This document shows, piece by piece, positions 8,968 to 19,332 of a stretch of 64,000 nt of DNA (positions are counted from its first letter, which is position 1; every line of letters starts with the position of its first letter). Made by a program: the position numbers and the translations under genes. Under the pieces are notes generated by a model. It ran no database searches and had not been told where the DNA came from. It saw nothing but the letters and a program-made list of their open reading frames with translations. The stretch is from NCBI RefSeq assembly GCF_020523925.1, contig NZ_JAJAPW010000001.1, forward strand, positions 1-64,000, written 5' to 3'. This DNA comes from Neotamlana laminarinivorans (GTDB lineage: Bacteria; Bacteroidota; Bacteroidia; Flavobacteriales; Flavobacteriaceae).

Positions 8968-11900
8968 ATGAATTCTAAATTATTACTAGTCCTAATTATT
9001 TTAGTTGGTAAAATTGTGATGGCTCAGGATTTGCCTGAAATTGTGCCACCATCCCCTAGAGCTGAGACATTTCATATATATGGAGATGTTCCAGTAAGTT
9101 ATAATACAGGTGTGCCAGATATTTCTATTCCACTATATACTATTGAATCTGATGGTATTACAGTTCCTATTGTTTTAAGATACCATATCAGTTCTATTAA
9201 ACCTGGTGCAGATAATAGCAATATAGCTTTTGGTTGGACTCTAGATGTAGGTGGTAGAATTTCTAGAACTGTAAATCAATGGCCTGATGAATATGTTCCA
9301 AGACCTAACACATTTAAACTCACAAATGACTTAGACGTTTTAGATGAAAATGATTTTAGTTATTTACATCTAGCATCCGGGAATAATGGGCCTGTTTTTG
9401 ATACCCAATATGATATGTTTACTTATTCTTTTTTAGGTGAGCACGGTAACTTTATAATGAATAATCAAGAAGATATAAATGGTAATAGTAACATAACTAT
9501 ACATCAATTAATAGAAAGTCCAAAAAAAGTATCATTAAATATGGCATCGAATACAGATTTTCCTGCCGCGGGTAATAATACATCTATTGATTACTTTAAA
9601 ATTGTTAAAGGTACAGGTCAAACATATTATTTTGGCGAAAATAAAAACTATGAGGTGGTCGAGTTGGGCAGTGAATGGGGTAGGTCTCCTTCTAGTTGGC
9701 TTCTTACGCGTGTTATATCGGCAGATAAATCAAGTACTATTGATTTTACATATGATACCGTTCCACTATATTATGTAAGTTCCTATGTCTGGGCAGATAT
9801 AGGAAGTGCCTCTCCTAATGATGACCGTCACAAGCTTAATAACCATTATGCACAAGCTTTAGATGCTTATTGTAGTTCTGATTATATTAATGACAATTCA
9901 ATTAGTTACGAAGTAAAAACTATAAAAGAAATTAGTTTTAATAAAGGAAGAGTTGTTTTTAATCTGTCTACAGACAAAAAAAGGATTAATAGTATTGAAG
10001 TTAGAGATAATGATAATGTGTTAATTAAAACAGTGAGTTTTACCCGTTCCTATTTTTCGAGTCAAAACGCATATGAAAGATTAGATAAGGTAGATATAAA
10101 TAATCAAAATGGTTTAGGAATTAAGACTTATGAATTTGAGTACTTCGACTATGGGTTGCCTAAGGAGAACCAAACAGATTTTTGGGGTCATTTTAATGGA
10201 AAAGATAATTTTTCTTACGATAGAGAAATAAGGAATTATCCTAATGAATATGGAAGTCAGTTTTTCTGTCAAACAGCATCTAACGAAAAAGATGCTTCGT
10301 TAAATCATTCCAAATCTTATGTACTAAACAAAATTATTTATCCTACTGGAGGGGTAACAGAGTTTGATTATGAATTGAATGAATTTATAGGAACAACAGG
10401 GCTAATACCTTTGACTTCATCAACAATAAAAGGAGGGGGATTGCGTGTTAAAAGTATCATTAATAAAACAGACGAAACTTCTCAAAACATAGTTAAAACT
10501 TATGAGTATACCCCAAGAGTTTTTAATACTCAAACACCAAAAAGTCCTTTAAACCCCTATAATTATACTACAACTAGTTATTTTATGCATGAGGTTCCAG
10601 TATCTGATTATGCTTCTTATTATGATAGGTATAGAAGTCGCAGATTTTCACATAATTTTAATAGTGGTTTAGATACCCAAATTAATTACGAAGAGATAAC
10701 AGAATATCAAGGAAGTACTTTTTTGGATTCAAACATAGGTAAAACGGTTTACAATTATGAATATAGTATAGAAAATCAATATCTAAATAAAAATGTCTTA
10801 GATGATAGTTATGGCTGGTCTTTTGGTTCTGATCTAACAAATCAATTGGGTCTAGGTAGAAATAAGTTATGGTATCTATATGGTGCTTCGGGGGGCAAGT
10901 TAAAATCTACAGAATACTTTAAAAGTGATGGAAACTCTTATATTCCAATTAAAAAAGTAACTAACACTTATAATTACCTTCCAATAATAAATAGTTTCAA
11001 GAATTTAAATGTTGTATTGGTTTGTTCTTATGCACAAGCCGTTACTTCCTTAACAGGAGGGGCTCCTGATAGTTACTTAGATCAGTTTTATGCCAGAAAG
11101 AATGGAGAAGCTTTTTTTCGAGGAGATTCGGATCTCTTACCTGTTTTAGGCTGTTACGACAGTTTTATTTGCCAAAGCAGTGCAAATTTAATAAAACAAG
11201 AAGTTATAGAGTATCAAGATACAGACACTCCACTTATCACTACAACAGAGTATGCATATAATGATAAAGGCTTAGTAACAGAGCAAAGTACGGTTACAAG
11301 TAGAGGCGAAACACAAAAAACTAAAACAATTTACCCCGATGCAATACAAACAGCTTCTATCTTGAGTGATGGCAGCTCTATAGCTGGTGGAAATTTAACT
11401 ACTTCGGCATATACAGCAGCTATAGGCATGCAGAAAGGTGGAGTATACCATCAACCAGCAACACCTATCCAAATAGAAACTTATAAAAAGGACGAGACTA
11501 CAGAAACGCTATTATCAGTTCAACGAACAAATTTTAAAGTATGGGATCTAGATCAAGATAATATAATAAATGACATAGATGATGCTGTTTTACCAGAGTT
11601 CATAGAAACTTCTAAAGGAGAAAATGTATTGGAAGAAAGAATTGTATTTAAAGATTACTATGAAAACGGGAATGTAAAAGAGGTACACAAAACTGATGGT
11701 ACTCACGTAGTTTATATATGGGGTTATAACCAAACCCAACCTATTGCAAAAATAGAAAATGTAACTTATGATGATATACAAAGTTATGTGGCTAACTTAC
11801 AAAGCTTATCAGACGCCGATAACGATAATTGTTTAGATACAGAAAATTGTAATGAATCTGTTTTAAGGGAAGCCTTATCAGTTTTAAGAGCAAACCTCCC

Positions 11901-12081
11901 TGATACTGCGATGATGACTAGTTATACTTACAACCCTCTTATAGGCATAACTAGCACTACCGATGCCCGTGGCTATACAACATATTATGAGTATGACGAT
12001 TTTAATCGTTTAGAGCAGGTAAAAGATGCCGAAGGTAATATCATCTCTAAAAGTGAATACCATTATAAAGGGCAACAATAA
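8968..12081 (+). CDS. Rhs/YD-repeat exported protein A of locus 1
   Basis: The 1037-residue protein starts with a signal peptide (KLLLVLIILVGKIVMAQ). An SpvB/TcdB-like N-terminal region follows (VPVSYNTGVPDISIPLYTI, FGWTLDVGGRISR), then long beta-rich YD-type segments. It ends in a YD motif (YYEYDDFNRLEQVKDAEGN) shortly before the stop. It has no RHS core or toxin tip; those are in the next gene, so the shell appears to be built from two polypeptides. An upstream ATG at 8923 would add 15 residues before the signal peptide and lies inside the promoter region, so 8968 is preferred. The apparatus-type promoter upstream links it to the secretion genes. Confidence 0.85.
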   Translation: MNSKLLLVLIILVGKIVMAQDLPEIVPPSPRAETFHIYGDVPVSYNTGVPDISIPLYTIESDGITVPIVLRYHISSIKPGADNSNIAFGWTLDVGGRISRTVNQWPDEYVPRPNTFKLTNDLDVLDENDFSYLHLASGNNGPVFDTQYDMFTYSFLGEHGNFIMNNQEDINGNSNITIHQLIESPKKVSLNMASNTDFPAAGNNTSIDYFKIVKGTGQTYYFGENKNYEVVELGSEWGRSPSSWLLTRVISADKSSTIDFTYDTVPLYYVSSYVWADIGSASPNDDRHKLNNHYAQALDAYCSSDYINDNSISYEVKTIKEISFNKGRVVFNLSTDKKRINSIEVRDNDNVLIKTVSFTRSYFSSQNAYERLDKVDINNQNGLGIKTYEFEYFDYGLPKENQTDFWGHFNGKDNFSYDREIRNYPNEYGSQFFCQTASNEKDASLNHSKSYVLNKIIYPTGGVTEFDYELNEFIGTTGLIPLTSSTIKGGGLRVKSIINKTDETSQNIVKTYEYTPRVFNTQTPKSPLNPYNYTTTSYFMHEVPVSDYASYYDRYRSRRFSHNFNSGLDTQINYEEITEYQGSTFLDSNIGKTVYNYEYSIENQYLNKNVLDDSYGWSFGSDLTNQLGLGRNKLWYLYGASGGKLKSTEYFKSDGNSYIPIKKVTNTYNYLPIINSFKNLNVVLVCSYAQAVTSLTGGAPDSYLDQFYARKNGEAFFRGDSDLLPVLGCYDSFICQSSANLIKQEVIEYQDTDTPLITTTEYAYNDKGLVTEQSTVTSRGETQKTKTIYPDAIQTASILSDGSSIAGGNLTTSAYTAAIGMQKGGVYHQPATPIQIETYKKDETTETLLSVQRTNFKVWDLDQDNIINDIDDAVLPEFIETSKGENVLEERIVFKDYYENGNVKEVHKTDGTHVVYIWGYNQTQPIAKIENVTYDDIQSYVANLQSLSDADNDNCLDTENCNESVLREALSVLRANLPDTAMMTSYTYNPLIGITSTTDARGYTTYYEYDDFNRLEQVKDAEGNIISKSEYHYKGQQ

Positions 12082-12299
12082 AATACCATACAGAAGCTGA
12101 ATTTATGGGTTACTTGTAATAACCGAAAGTAGCATTTAACAGTAATAAATCATTAATACAAAAAAATAATAGGAGAAGAACTAAGTGGTTTTTAAAATAG
12201 AAGAAGTTACTCCTTTATCTCCAATAGTCCATCATTTAAAAGAATGTAGTAAACAGTTTAGAGTATTTTTTTAGTTGATTTTTAAATAAAATAGAAATT

Positions 12300-15200
12300 A
12301 TGAGCATTAATAACTTAAATAAACACATACAAATTTTATTGGTATTTCTAATTCTAATAAATTTAAGTAATAAAATAGAAGCTCAAAATATAGTAGGTTC
12401 TAGTGAAGTAGAAATAGGAGAAACTACATTATACACTTTTCAAGATGCTAATGGAAATGCTTTTGATGGATATGATTTTGAGTGGTACATAGATGAGGGA
12501 GGAACAATAGTAGAGTCAGGTAATGAATATTATTATGATTTTAATGATCCGGATATTTCGGTAACTTGGAATACTACAGGAGTAAAATATTTACAGTTAG
12601 TTGTTTATGATAATTCTGGTAATTCTTATTACGATGAATTTCTTGTTATGGTAAATGAAGTTGCTATAGAACCCGACACCCCAACAGCGCCAACGGTGCA
12701 AAGCGTCAGTTGTGGAAGTACGGTTTTACAACGCGGTACACCCCCCACAGGGGTAACTTGGTATTGGCAAAGTTCAGCTACAGGTACAAGTACATCTAAT
12801 TCGGCTAGTACTATTTCTCGTAGTACAGGAAATGTATATTACCTACGCGCAAAAAATACAGCTAATGATATCTGGAGTGAGTCCTCAAGCAGTATAACTT
12901 ACACCGTAAATGCAAACCCAAGTACACCTAATACTCCAATAATAACTAAAAATTGTAACGAAACAGTATTAACTAAAGGCGAAGAACCCACTGGAATAAC
13001 CTGGTTTTGGCAAAGTACTTCTACAGGAACAAGTACTTCAAATTCAGAGACATCCATTACCCTTACTAGTGGCACAGTATATTACTTAAGAGCACGAAAT
13101 AATAGCACATTATGTTGGAGTAGTAATTCAAGAGAAATTAATTATACTATAGAGTCTAATACACAAATTTGGTATGCAGATTTTGATGAAGATGGTTTGG
13201 GAGACCCTAATAATTCCATTTCAAATTGTAGTCAACCTGAATATTATGTAGCAAATAATACCGACCAATGTCCAACACAATATGGCTCATCGGCTAATAA
13301 TGGTTGTTTAGATTGTGATAATTTAAGTGATGAAAACTACGTTTATACCATTACACCAACCGAAGCGACTACAACAGTGTCTTCTTTATCAACTAATCAA
13401 AAAATTGAGGCGGTAGCATATTTTGATGGTTTAGGCAGACCTATTCAGAATATCGCAATTCGTGCGGGAGGGAATAGTGAAGATATTGTTACCCCAATAA
13501 GTTATGACAATTATGGTAGGCAAGATAAAGATTACCTGCCATACGCCAATACCAATAGTTGTTTGTCATATCAAGTCAATGCAGAAACCGATAGTAAGGC
13601 TTACTACTACAACGCCACCCGTTACGCAGACGATTTTACAGAATTAACCCTAGAGAGCATCAACCCATACTCCGAAAAACATTTAGAATCCTCGCCATTA
13701 AGCAGAGTATTAGAGCAAGCCGCTCCAGGCACCGATTGGGCATTAGATAAAGACACCGATTTAGACCATACCATAAAGTTTGAATACCAAGCCAATACCC
13801 ACGATACCGCAAACCCAACCGATGCCGCAAACGATAACGTACGCTTATACGAGGTTAATTTTATAAACGATGAAACCGATAACCCAGAATTGGTGTTAAG
13901 TAGCACCAATAGCGGCTATTATTTAGAGGGCGAATTGTATAAAACCATTACAAAAGACGAAAACTGGACAAGCGGGAACAACCACACCACCGAAGAATTT
14001 AAAAACAAACAAGGTCAAGTGGTATTAAAACGAACATATAATGAAGCTATAGCTCACGACACCTATTACGTGTACGACGACTTTGGTAACCTCACCTATG
14101 TATTACCCCCAAAAGCCGAAGCCCAAACCGCATTACCCAGTACTACAGAGCAAGCAGAACTATGCTACCAATACAAATACGACCACAGAAACCGACTCAT
14201 AGAAAAGAAAATACCAGGCAAAGACTGGGAATATATTGTTTACGATACTCTAGATAGGCCAGTACTAACCCAAGATGCCAATTTACGAGCCAGCTACCAA
14301 TGGTTATTCACTAAGTACGATGTGTTTGGCAGAGTGGCTTACACGGGTATTTACACACATTCAAGTGAAAAAACTCAAGGCGAAATGCAAGACATTTTAA
14401 ATGCCTTTTATACCACAAATACCAGTAATAATTTATACGAAAGCAAGCAAACACCCCAAGGCAGTTACCACTACTACAGTAGCCAAAGCTTTCCAAATAC
14501 AAGTACAGAGCTATTAACAGTAAATTACTACGACGATTATAATTTTAATATCCCAACCCAAATAACCATGCCTACAGCGGTCTGGGAAACAGGCGATATA
14601 ACCAGTAATACCAAAAGCTTAGCCACAGGAAGTAAAGTAAAAGTATTAGATACCAATACTTGGATAACCACCGTAACAGCCTACGATGCAAAAGCACGCC
14701 CAATATGGGTAGGTAGCCATAACGAATACCTAGAAACCACCGATATAGTAAAAAGCCAACTAGACTTTGTAGGTAAGCTAACCCAAAGTGTAAGCATCCA
14801 TCGAAAAACTGGAGAAGACGATATTGTAGTAGAAGATAATTTCACCTACGACCACCAAGGGCGCCTACTAAGCCAAACGCAAAACCTGCGCGATACCGAG
14901 TTTGATTCGGCAACCAATTTAATATTAAACGATACCGCCACCAACAACCAAACCAGTTATACGGCAAGTAATAGCATAACCTTAATGCCAGGGTTTACCG
15001 CCTTACCAGGATTTACAGCAAAAATAGAAAGCACCACAGGAGTAAGCCCCGAGCTTATAGTATTAAACAGCTACGACGAGCTAGGGCAACTAGAAAACAA
15101 AAAAGTAGGAGGCGAGGCCGCAACCATAGTAGCAAACTCAACAGGATTACAAACCGCAGATTATGCTTATAATATACGCGGCTGGTTAAAGCAAATAAAT

Positions 15201-17015
15201 AACCCTACAACATTAGGAACCGATTTGTTTGCCTTTAAAATTGGGTATAACGAAGGCGCAAATGCCCTTTATAATGGTAATATAAGCACTACCCAATGGA
15301 AAACAGCCAATACAGACAATAGTTTAAAAACCTATAATTACAGTTACGATGCTTTAAACAGAATAACAGGAGCTAAAGACGATACAGACCATTACAACTT
15401 AGGAGGATTTAGTGAAAATGGTACGTTAACAAACCCTGTAACTTATGATAAGAATGGTAACATACAATCTCTTATTAGAACAGGGCATGAAGATGAGTTA
15501 AACCCAACAACGTTTAATACTATAGACAATTTAAGTTATTACTATTACGGTAACCAACTACATGGGGTAACAGATGCTACAAGTTTTACTACAGGGTTTA
15601 AAGATGGCAATGCCTCAGATACTGTATTTAATAATGGTAACGACGATTATGAGTATGATGACAATGGTAACATGACCCAAGATTTAAACAAAGGCATAAC
15701 CAACATAACTTACAACCATTTAAACTTACCAACCCAAGTAATAATTAACGATGGAAGTACTAATGTGGGCACAATTTTGTATTTTTACGATGCCACAGGC
15801 GTAAAACTAAAAAAAGAAGTGAGTACAGGAACAGCTACCGAATATGCAGGAAATTATATTTATGAAGATACCGGCTCGGGCAGTACCTTAAAATTCTTTA
15901 ACCACCCCGAAGGGTATATAGAACCTAAAAACCCTAGCGATATATCGCAAGGATTTAATTATATTTACCAATACAAAGACCATTTAGGTAATATAAGGTT
16001 AAGCTACCAAGATACTGATGCCAACGGAAGTGTAACAAGTTCTGAAATATTAGAAGAAAACAACTACTATCCTTTTGGACTTGAACACAAAGGATACAAT
16101 AATGTAGTGAATGGCACGGAACATCCTTACAAATTCGGAGGAAAAGAACACAATCAAGAACTTGGTTTAGATTGGTATGATTTTGGAGCAAGAAATTACG
16201 ATGCAAGTTTAGGACGTTGGATGAATCTTGACCCATTAGCGGAGCAAATGAGAAGACATAGTCCATATAATTATGCTTTTAATAATCCTTTAGTTTTTAC
16301 TGACCCAGACGGAATGGCGCCTTTTACGGATTTATTTGATAAAAATGGCACTAAAATTGGAGATGATGGAGTTGATAATGGAGTTAACGTAGTAGTGAAT
16401 AATGAAGAACTAGTAGACCAAGTAAAAGATGTTTACAAAAAAGATGGGAAAGTAGATTTATTAGATGACCAATTCTCTTTTACAGGTTCTGATATTAGTT
16501 TCTTACCTAGTGATAAAGCTTTAGGAGAAGCTTTAAATGTGTTAGATAGGACGATTGAGAATGGAGGTTTAAGTGAGGAAAGCTCGTTAGTTTATAATAA
16601 TGGACAAGTAGTGCAAGGTTCTCAAGGAGAAGCAATACAACTTGGAGTAGATAGTCACGCCAAAGCGAGTTTGCCAGGGCTTTTTCCAGGCACAACGCCA
16701 GCAGACGTAGAAGTGTCTATACATTCGCATCCAACAGAAGCAAAGGTGGTAGGTAATCAAGTTTTTGGAGGTAATGCCACAGTTGCTACGCAAGGACAAG
16801 GAGCAGACTCGGAAACCTTTGCTCAATATAGGACAAATATAATAGTTGGACCTTTAGGGCAAGCAACCGCTACTCAAGGAATTGACAAACAAACTGGTAG
16901 AAATGCTACAACCATTAATAAACCCAAAAACGGTGTGGTAATATATAATAATGGAGGAACAACACCATCTTTCCAATTTAGCCGTAGAACTGTGAATAAA
17001 ATTATAGGTAATTAG
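12300..17015 (+). CDS. Rhs/YD-repeat exported toxin B of locus 1 with JAB-like C-terminal tip
   Basis: The 1571-residue protein has a signal peptide (ILLVFLILINLSNKIEAQ), a PKD-like domain, two Ig-like repeats with paired WYWQSS / WFWQST motifs, and a calcium-loop-like DFDEDGLGDP. A DUF6443-like segment (AYFDGLGRPIQNIAIR), many YD repeats and an RHS core (YKDHLGNIRLSY ... YPFGLEHKGYNN ... GARNYDASLGRWMNLDP) follow. The core ends at DPDG (1335-1338). The remaining 233 residues are the variable tip. They contain EVSIHSHPTEA (His1475, His1477), resembling the HxH of JAB/MPN metallopeptidase-like toxin domains. The tip is more AT-rich than the core. The substrate is unknown. Confidence 0.85.
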   Translation: MSINNLNKHIQILLVFLILINLSNKIEAQNIVGSSEVEIGETTLYTFQDANGNAFDGYDFEWYIDEGGTIVESGNEYYYDFNDPDISVTWNTTGVKYLQLVVYDNSGNSYYDEFLVMVNEVAIEPDTPTAPTVQSVSCGSTVLQRGTPPTGVTWYWQSSATGTSTSNSASTISRSTGNVYYLRAKNTANDIWSESSSSITYTVNANPSTPNTPIITKNCNETVLTKGEEPTGITWFWQSTSTGTSTSNSETSITLTSGTVYYLRARNNSTLCWSSNSREINYTIESNTQIWYADFDEDGLGDPNNSISNCSQPEYYVANNTDQCPTQYGSSANNGCLDCDNLSDENYVYTITPTEATTTVSSLSTNQKIEAVAYFDGLGRPIQNIAIRAGGNSEDIVTPISYDNYGRQDKDYLPYANTNSCLSYQVNAETDSKAYYYNATRYADDFTELTLESINPYSEKHLESSPLSRVLEQAAPGTDWALDKDTDLDHTIKFEYQANTHDTANPTDAANDNVRLYEVNFINDETDNPELVLSSTNSGYYLEGELYKTITKDENWTSGNNHTTEEFKNKQGQVVLKRTYNEAIAHDTYYVYDDFGNLTYVLPPKAEAQTALPSTTEQAELCYQYKYDHRNRLIEKKIPGKDWEYIVYDTLDRPVLTQDANLRASYQWLFTKYDVFGRVAYTGIYTHSSEKTQGEMQDILNAFYTTNTSNNLYESKQTPQGSYHYYSSQSFPNTSTELLTVNYYDDYNFNIPTQITMPTAVWETGDITSNTKSLATGSKVKVLDTNTWITTVTAYDAKARPIWVGSHNEYLETTDIVKSQLDFVGKLTQSVSIHRKTGEDDIVVEDNFTYDHQGRLLSQTQNLRDTEFDSATNLILNDTATNNQTSYTASNSITLMPGFTALPGFTAKIESTTGVSPELIVLNSYDELGQLENKKVGGEAATIVANSTGLQTADYAYNIRGWLKQINNPTTLGTDLFAFKIGYNEGANALYNGNISTTQWKTANTDNSLKTYNYSYDALNRITGAKDDTDHYNLGGFSENGTLTNPVTYDKNGNIQSLIRTGHEDELNPTTFNTIDNLSYYYYGNQLHGVTDATSFTTGFKDGNASDTVFNNGNDDYEYDDNGNMTQDLNKGITNITYNHLNLPTQVIINDGSTNVGTILYFYDATGVKLKKEVSTGTATEYAGNYIYEDTGSGSTLKFFNHPEGYIEPKNPSDISQGFNYIYQYKDHLGNIRLSYQDTDANGSVTSSEILEENNYYPFGLEHKGYNNVVNGTEHPYKFGGKEHNQELGLDWYDFGARNYDASLGRWMNLDPLAEQMRRHSPYNYAFNNPLVFTDPDGMAPFTDLFDKNGTKIGDDGVDNGVNVVVNNEELVDQVKDVYKKDGKVDLLDDQFSFTGSDISFLPSDKALGEALNVLDRTIENGGLSEESSLVYNNGQVVQGSQGEAIQLGVDSHAKASLPGLFPGTTPADVEVSIHSHPTEAKVVGNQVFGGNATVATQGQGADSETFAQYRTNIIVGPLGQATATQGIDKQTGRNATTINKPKNGVVIYNNGGTTPSFQFSRRTVNKIIGN

Positions 17016-17017
17016 GA

Positions 17018-17527
17018 ATGAAAGAGATAAAGAGAATAATATTGTTTTTCTGTATTGTAAATGCTTCTATAGCGTATTCACAGAATAAAGATTTTAATTT
17101 TATCATATCAGTAGATAATGATTTAAGAAATATTTATGTAGATAAGTTTGTTGTAACTGACAAAGAAGGCAATAACCAGTCTGTAAGAGTTAATTATGTA
17201 CAAGGTAATCTTTCTATCAAAGAGAGTGATTATAAAAAATTGACTTCTGATAACGTCACAAATATAAATTTGAATACTCGTTACGTCAAACAATGCGGAG
17301 ATAATACAGAAACTTTTAATTATGACATAGAAAACTTTAAATTACCTTGGTTAACTAAAGGGAATCACTTTGTTTTATATATCTATGATACCACAAATAA
17401 GAAGTATAAAAAAATCTACGACCCTTTACCTGATAAGGATTTTACGTTTGAATATGATTGGAGCGAAGGCTCAATGCGTAGAGTTCAAAAGAAGTTGACG
17501 AAAGAACAAAAAAGATGTAATAAATAG
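17018..17527 (+). CDS. Candidate immunity protein for the JAB-like Rhs tip (exported)
   Basis: The 169-residue protein starts 2 bp after the Rhs toxin stop. It has a signal peptide (IILFFCIVNASIAYSQ) and no recognised domain. The mature part is a beta-rich acidic/basic mix ending in a Lys-rich tail. Immunity genes of polymorphic toxins normally sit directly after the toxin tip, which is the only reason for this call. An exported immunity protein would mean the toxin is neutralised in the periplasm. Alternatively it could be an accessory secreted protein. Confidence 0.5.
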   Translation: MKEIKRIILFFCIVNASIAYSQNKDFNFIISVDNDLRNIYVDKFVVTDKEGNNQSVRVNYVQGNLSIKESDYKKLTSDNVTNINLNTRYVKQCGDNTETFNYDIENFKLPWLTKGNHFVLYIYDTTNKKYKKIYDPLPDKDFTFEYDWSEGSMRRVQKKLTKEQKRCNK

Positions 17528-17533
17528 TAATCT

Positions 17534-17563
17534 AAACCACCTTTAACGAGGTGGTTTTTTATT
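17534..17563 (+). terminator. Rho-independent terminator after Rhs locus 1
   Basis: A 9-bp stem (AAACCACCT / AGGTGGTTT) with a 6-nt loop is followed by a run of T. It lies directly after the candidate immunity gene and ends the Rhs locus 1 transcript. Confidence 0.8.
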
Positions 17564-17670
17564 TATAAGCCTGTTGTGTTTTGTAGTCACGCAGACACAT
17601 ATCAATAAAATCAAAAATATACTTCTTCTTATCTTCCGAGAGATTAGAAATATCTTCGACACCCCCGCTC

Positions 17671-17691
17671 TGCGAAGTCTGTGACTTCGTA
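17671..17691. repeat. REP-like palindrome upstream of the first RAYT gene
   Basis: A 9-bp stem (TGCGAAGTC / GACTTCGTA, one G-T pair) closes a TGT loop. It is the first of two hairpins with a GAAGT core in the non-coding stretch 17564-17911. That stretch also holds a terminator-like hairpin near 17714-17748 (AAAAGCTT ... AAGCTTTT) and a short palindrome at 17865-17879. I see no gene in that stretch. Confidence 0.6.
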
Positions 17692-17754
17692 GCAATAAAA
17701 TATAAAATGATAGATAAAAGCTTTTACAGGATGTAGAAGCTTTTTTATCCAGCT

Positions 17755-17777
17755 CTTCGAAGTTTGCAACTTCGAAG
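17755..17777. repeat. REP-like perfect palindrome
   Basis: A perfect 10-bp stem, CTTCGAAGTT / AACTTCGAAG, closes a TGC loop. It shares the GAAGT core with the hairpin at 17671 and lies 134 bp before the RAYT start. Such palindromes are the usual substrates of REP-associated transposases. Confidence 0.65.
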
Positions 17778-17911
17778 CATATATAATAAAAAGAATAGTA
17801 AATTTAATTAAGCTACATTTCAAGAAAGTGTAGTTTTATATTTTTTGTGGTTTTGAAATGATGAGAAGTTTTAAACTTCGCATAGCAACTATTATTTTTA
17901 TATATTTAAAT

Positions 17912-18514
17912 ATGGAAACAGATGGTTACAAAATACGAGACCAAAGTAAACCGCATTATGTAACATTTACAGTTGTAAATTGGGTAGATGTATTTACGAG
18001 ACAAGTTTATAAATATATTTTAATAGAAAACTTAAACTATTGCATTAAAGAAAAGGGAATGATTGTTTTTGGTTATGTTATAATGAGTAACCACCTTCAT
18101 TTAATTGTTCAAAGCAGTATGAATGATTTATCTGGAGTTATTCGTGATTTTAAAAAGTATACAGCCAAAGCAATTATAAATAAAATAAAAGTAGATAGGG
18201 AAAGCAGACGCGAATGGATGCTGGAGTTATTTTCAAAAGCAACAGAAAGTCATGGTAGAAACAAAGCCTATCAATTTTGGAGATATGGTAATCATCCTGA
18301 AGAAATTTACAGTCAAAAATTTCTATGGTCTAAGTTAGATTATATGCATTTAAACCCAGTGCGAGCAGGATTGGTTGAAAAAGCGTCTCATTATAAATAT
18401 TCAAGCGCATCAAACTATGTTTTTGGCGAAGGAGAATTAGACGTTTCACTCGTTGATAGTCCCGTTATTGATGTGCATAGCAACTCTAAATTCTGGAAAA
18501 GTATTGTTTGGTAA
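17912..18514 (+). CDS. REP-associated tyrosine transposase (RAYT, Y1/HUH family)
   Basis: The 200-residue protein belongs to the IS200-like Y1 transposase family. It has an intact HUH motif in VIMSNHLHLIVQ, a candidate catalytic tyrosine in RDFKKYTAKA, and the conserved end LDYMHLNPVRAGLVEKASHYKYSSA. RAYTs nick palindromic REP sequences and are thought to spread them as single-copy domesticated transposases. The frame extends upstream to 17858, but METDGYK at 17912 fits family starts. It is the only one of the three RAYT genes here that is uninterrupted. Confidence 0.88.
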   Translation: METDGYKIRDQSKPHYVTFTVVNWVDVFTRQVYKYILIENLNYCIKEKGMIVFGYVIMSNHLHLIVQSSMNDLSGVIRDFKKYTAKAIINKIKVDRESRREWMLELFSKATESHGRNKAYQFWRYGNHPEEIYSQKFLWSKLDYMHLNPVRAGLVEKASHYKYSSASNYVFGEGELDVSLVDSPVIDVHSNSKFWKSIVW

Positions 18515-18564
18515 TTGAAATCAAAATAAACATATTAAAAAACTAGGTTAAAAGGCACCCCCCC

Positions 18565-18600
18565 CGCTAGCGCTAGTTTATAACTAGTGCCGTCAAAGCT
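18565..18600. repeat. REP palindrome, copy 1 of a 36-bp repeat
   Basis: It contains the hairpin GCGCTAGTT / AACTAGTGC with a TAT loop (18570-18590). The 36 bases differ at only two positions from 19731-19766. The two copies bracket the broken RAYT at 18739 and the broken small gene at 19333, which suggests a mobile or duplicated unit. Confidence 0.75.
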
Positions 18601-18694
18601 AGGTAAAGAACAGTAGCTACTTTAAAGACAGCATAGCATAAAGTTAAGAATAAACTACATTAGCTTTAGCATCACACAAAGAAGATAAAAAAAC

Positions 18695-18725
18695 AAAAAG
18701 CTATGCCATTAAAGTATAGCTTTTT
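18695..18725 (+). terminator. Terminator-like hairpin immediately before the broken RAYT
   Basis: A 10-bp stem AAAAAGCTAT / ATAGCTTTTT with an 11-nt loop ends in a T run 13 bp before the RAYT start codon. A similar hairpin lies at the same place before the RAYT copy at 33415, so it travels with the gene. It may insulate the transposase from outside transcription. Confidence 0.55.
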
Positions 18726-18738
18726 GTATGTTGTGATT

Positions 18739-19320
18739 ATGAGCAGGAAATACAAGTTTAATAACAAGAGCGGTTTATATTTTATAAGTTTTGCCACAGT
18801 AAATTGGATAGACGTATTTACAAGGCAAGTATATTTTAATGTATTAACAGACAGTATAAATTATTGTAGAAAAGAAAAGGGAATGGAGTTCTATTGCTAT
18901 TGTTTTATGCCAAGTCAAGCCTTTCCTGAGCGAAGTCGAAGGGTACATTTTATATTTCGGTCATCTAGAAACCAGCCATCAGAATTAATTCGTGATTTTA
19001 AAAGGCATATAGCTAAAAAAGTAATAGAAGCCATAGAGAGTAATCCACAAGAAAGCAGAAAAGAATGGCTGTTATGGATGTTTGAACGCGCAAGAAAAAA
19101 GAATGCAACAACAAGTAAATATCAATTTTGGCAACACCACAACAAACCCATTGAATTATGAAGCGAAAAAGTAATTAAACAAAAAATAGAATACATACAT
19201 AATAATCCTGTAGCTAGTGGTTTTGTTACAAATGAAGTAGATTGGAAATATTCAAGTGCCAGAAATTTTCAAGAAGATCATACCATAATAGAAATAGATA
19301 ATATTGGATTTTTGGCATAG
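18739..19320 (+). pseudogene. RAYT transposase, broken (copy A)
   Basis: The 194-codon frame begins MSRKYKFNNKSGLYFISFAT. It is interrupted by TGA at 19159-19161, where the sister copy at 33415 has TGG (ELWSEKV), and continues in frame to TAG at 19318. Two other defects are visible. A 25-base repeat (18918-18942) replaces one base of the HUH motif, so MPS-H-VHF became MPSQAFPERSRRVHF. The position of the catalytic tyrosine reads RDFKRHIAKK, with His. It is almost certainly inactive. It lies between two 36-bp REP copies. Confidence 0.85.
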
Positions 19321-19332
19321 ATTAATAATAAT

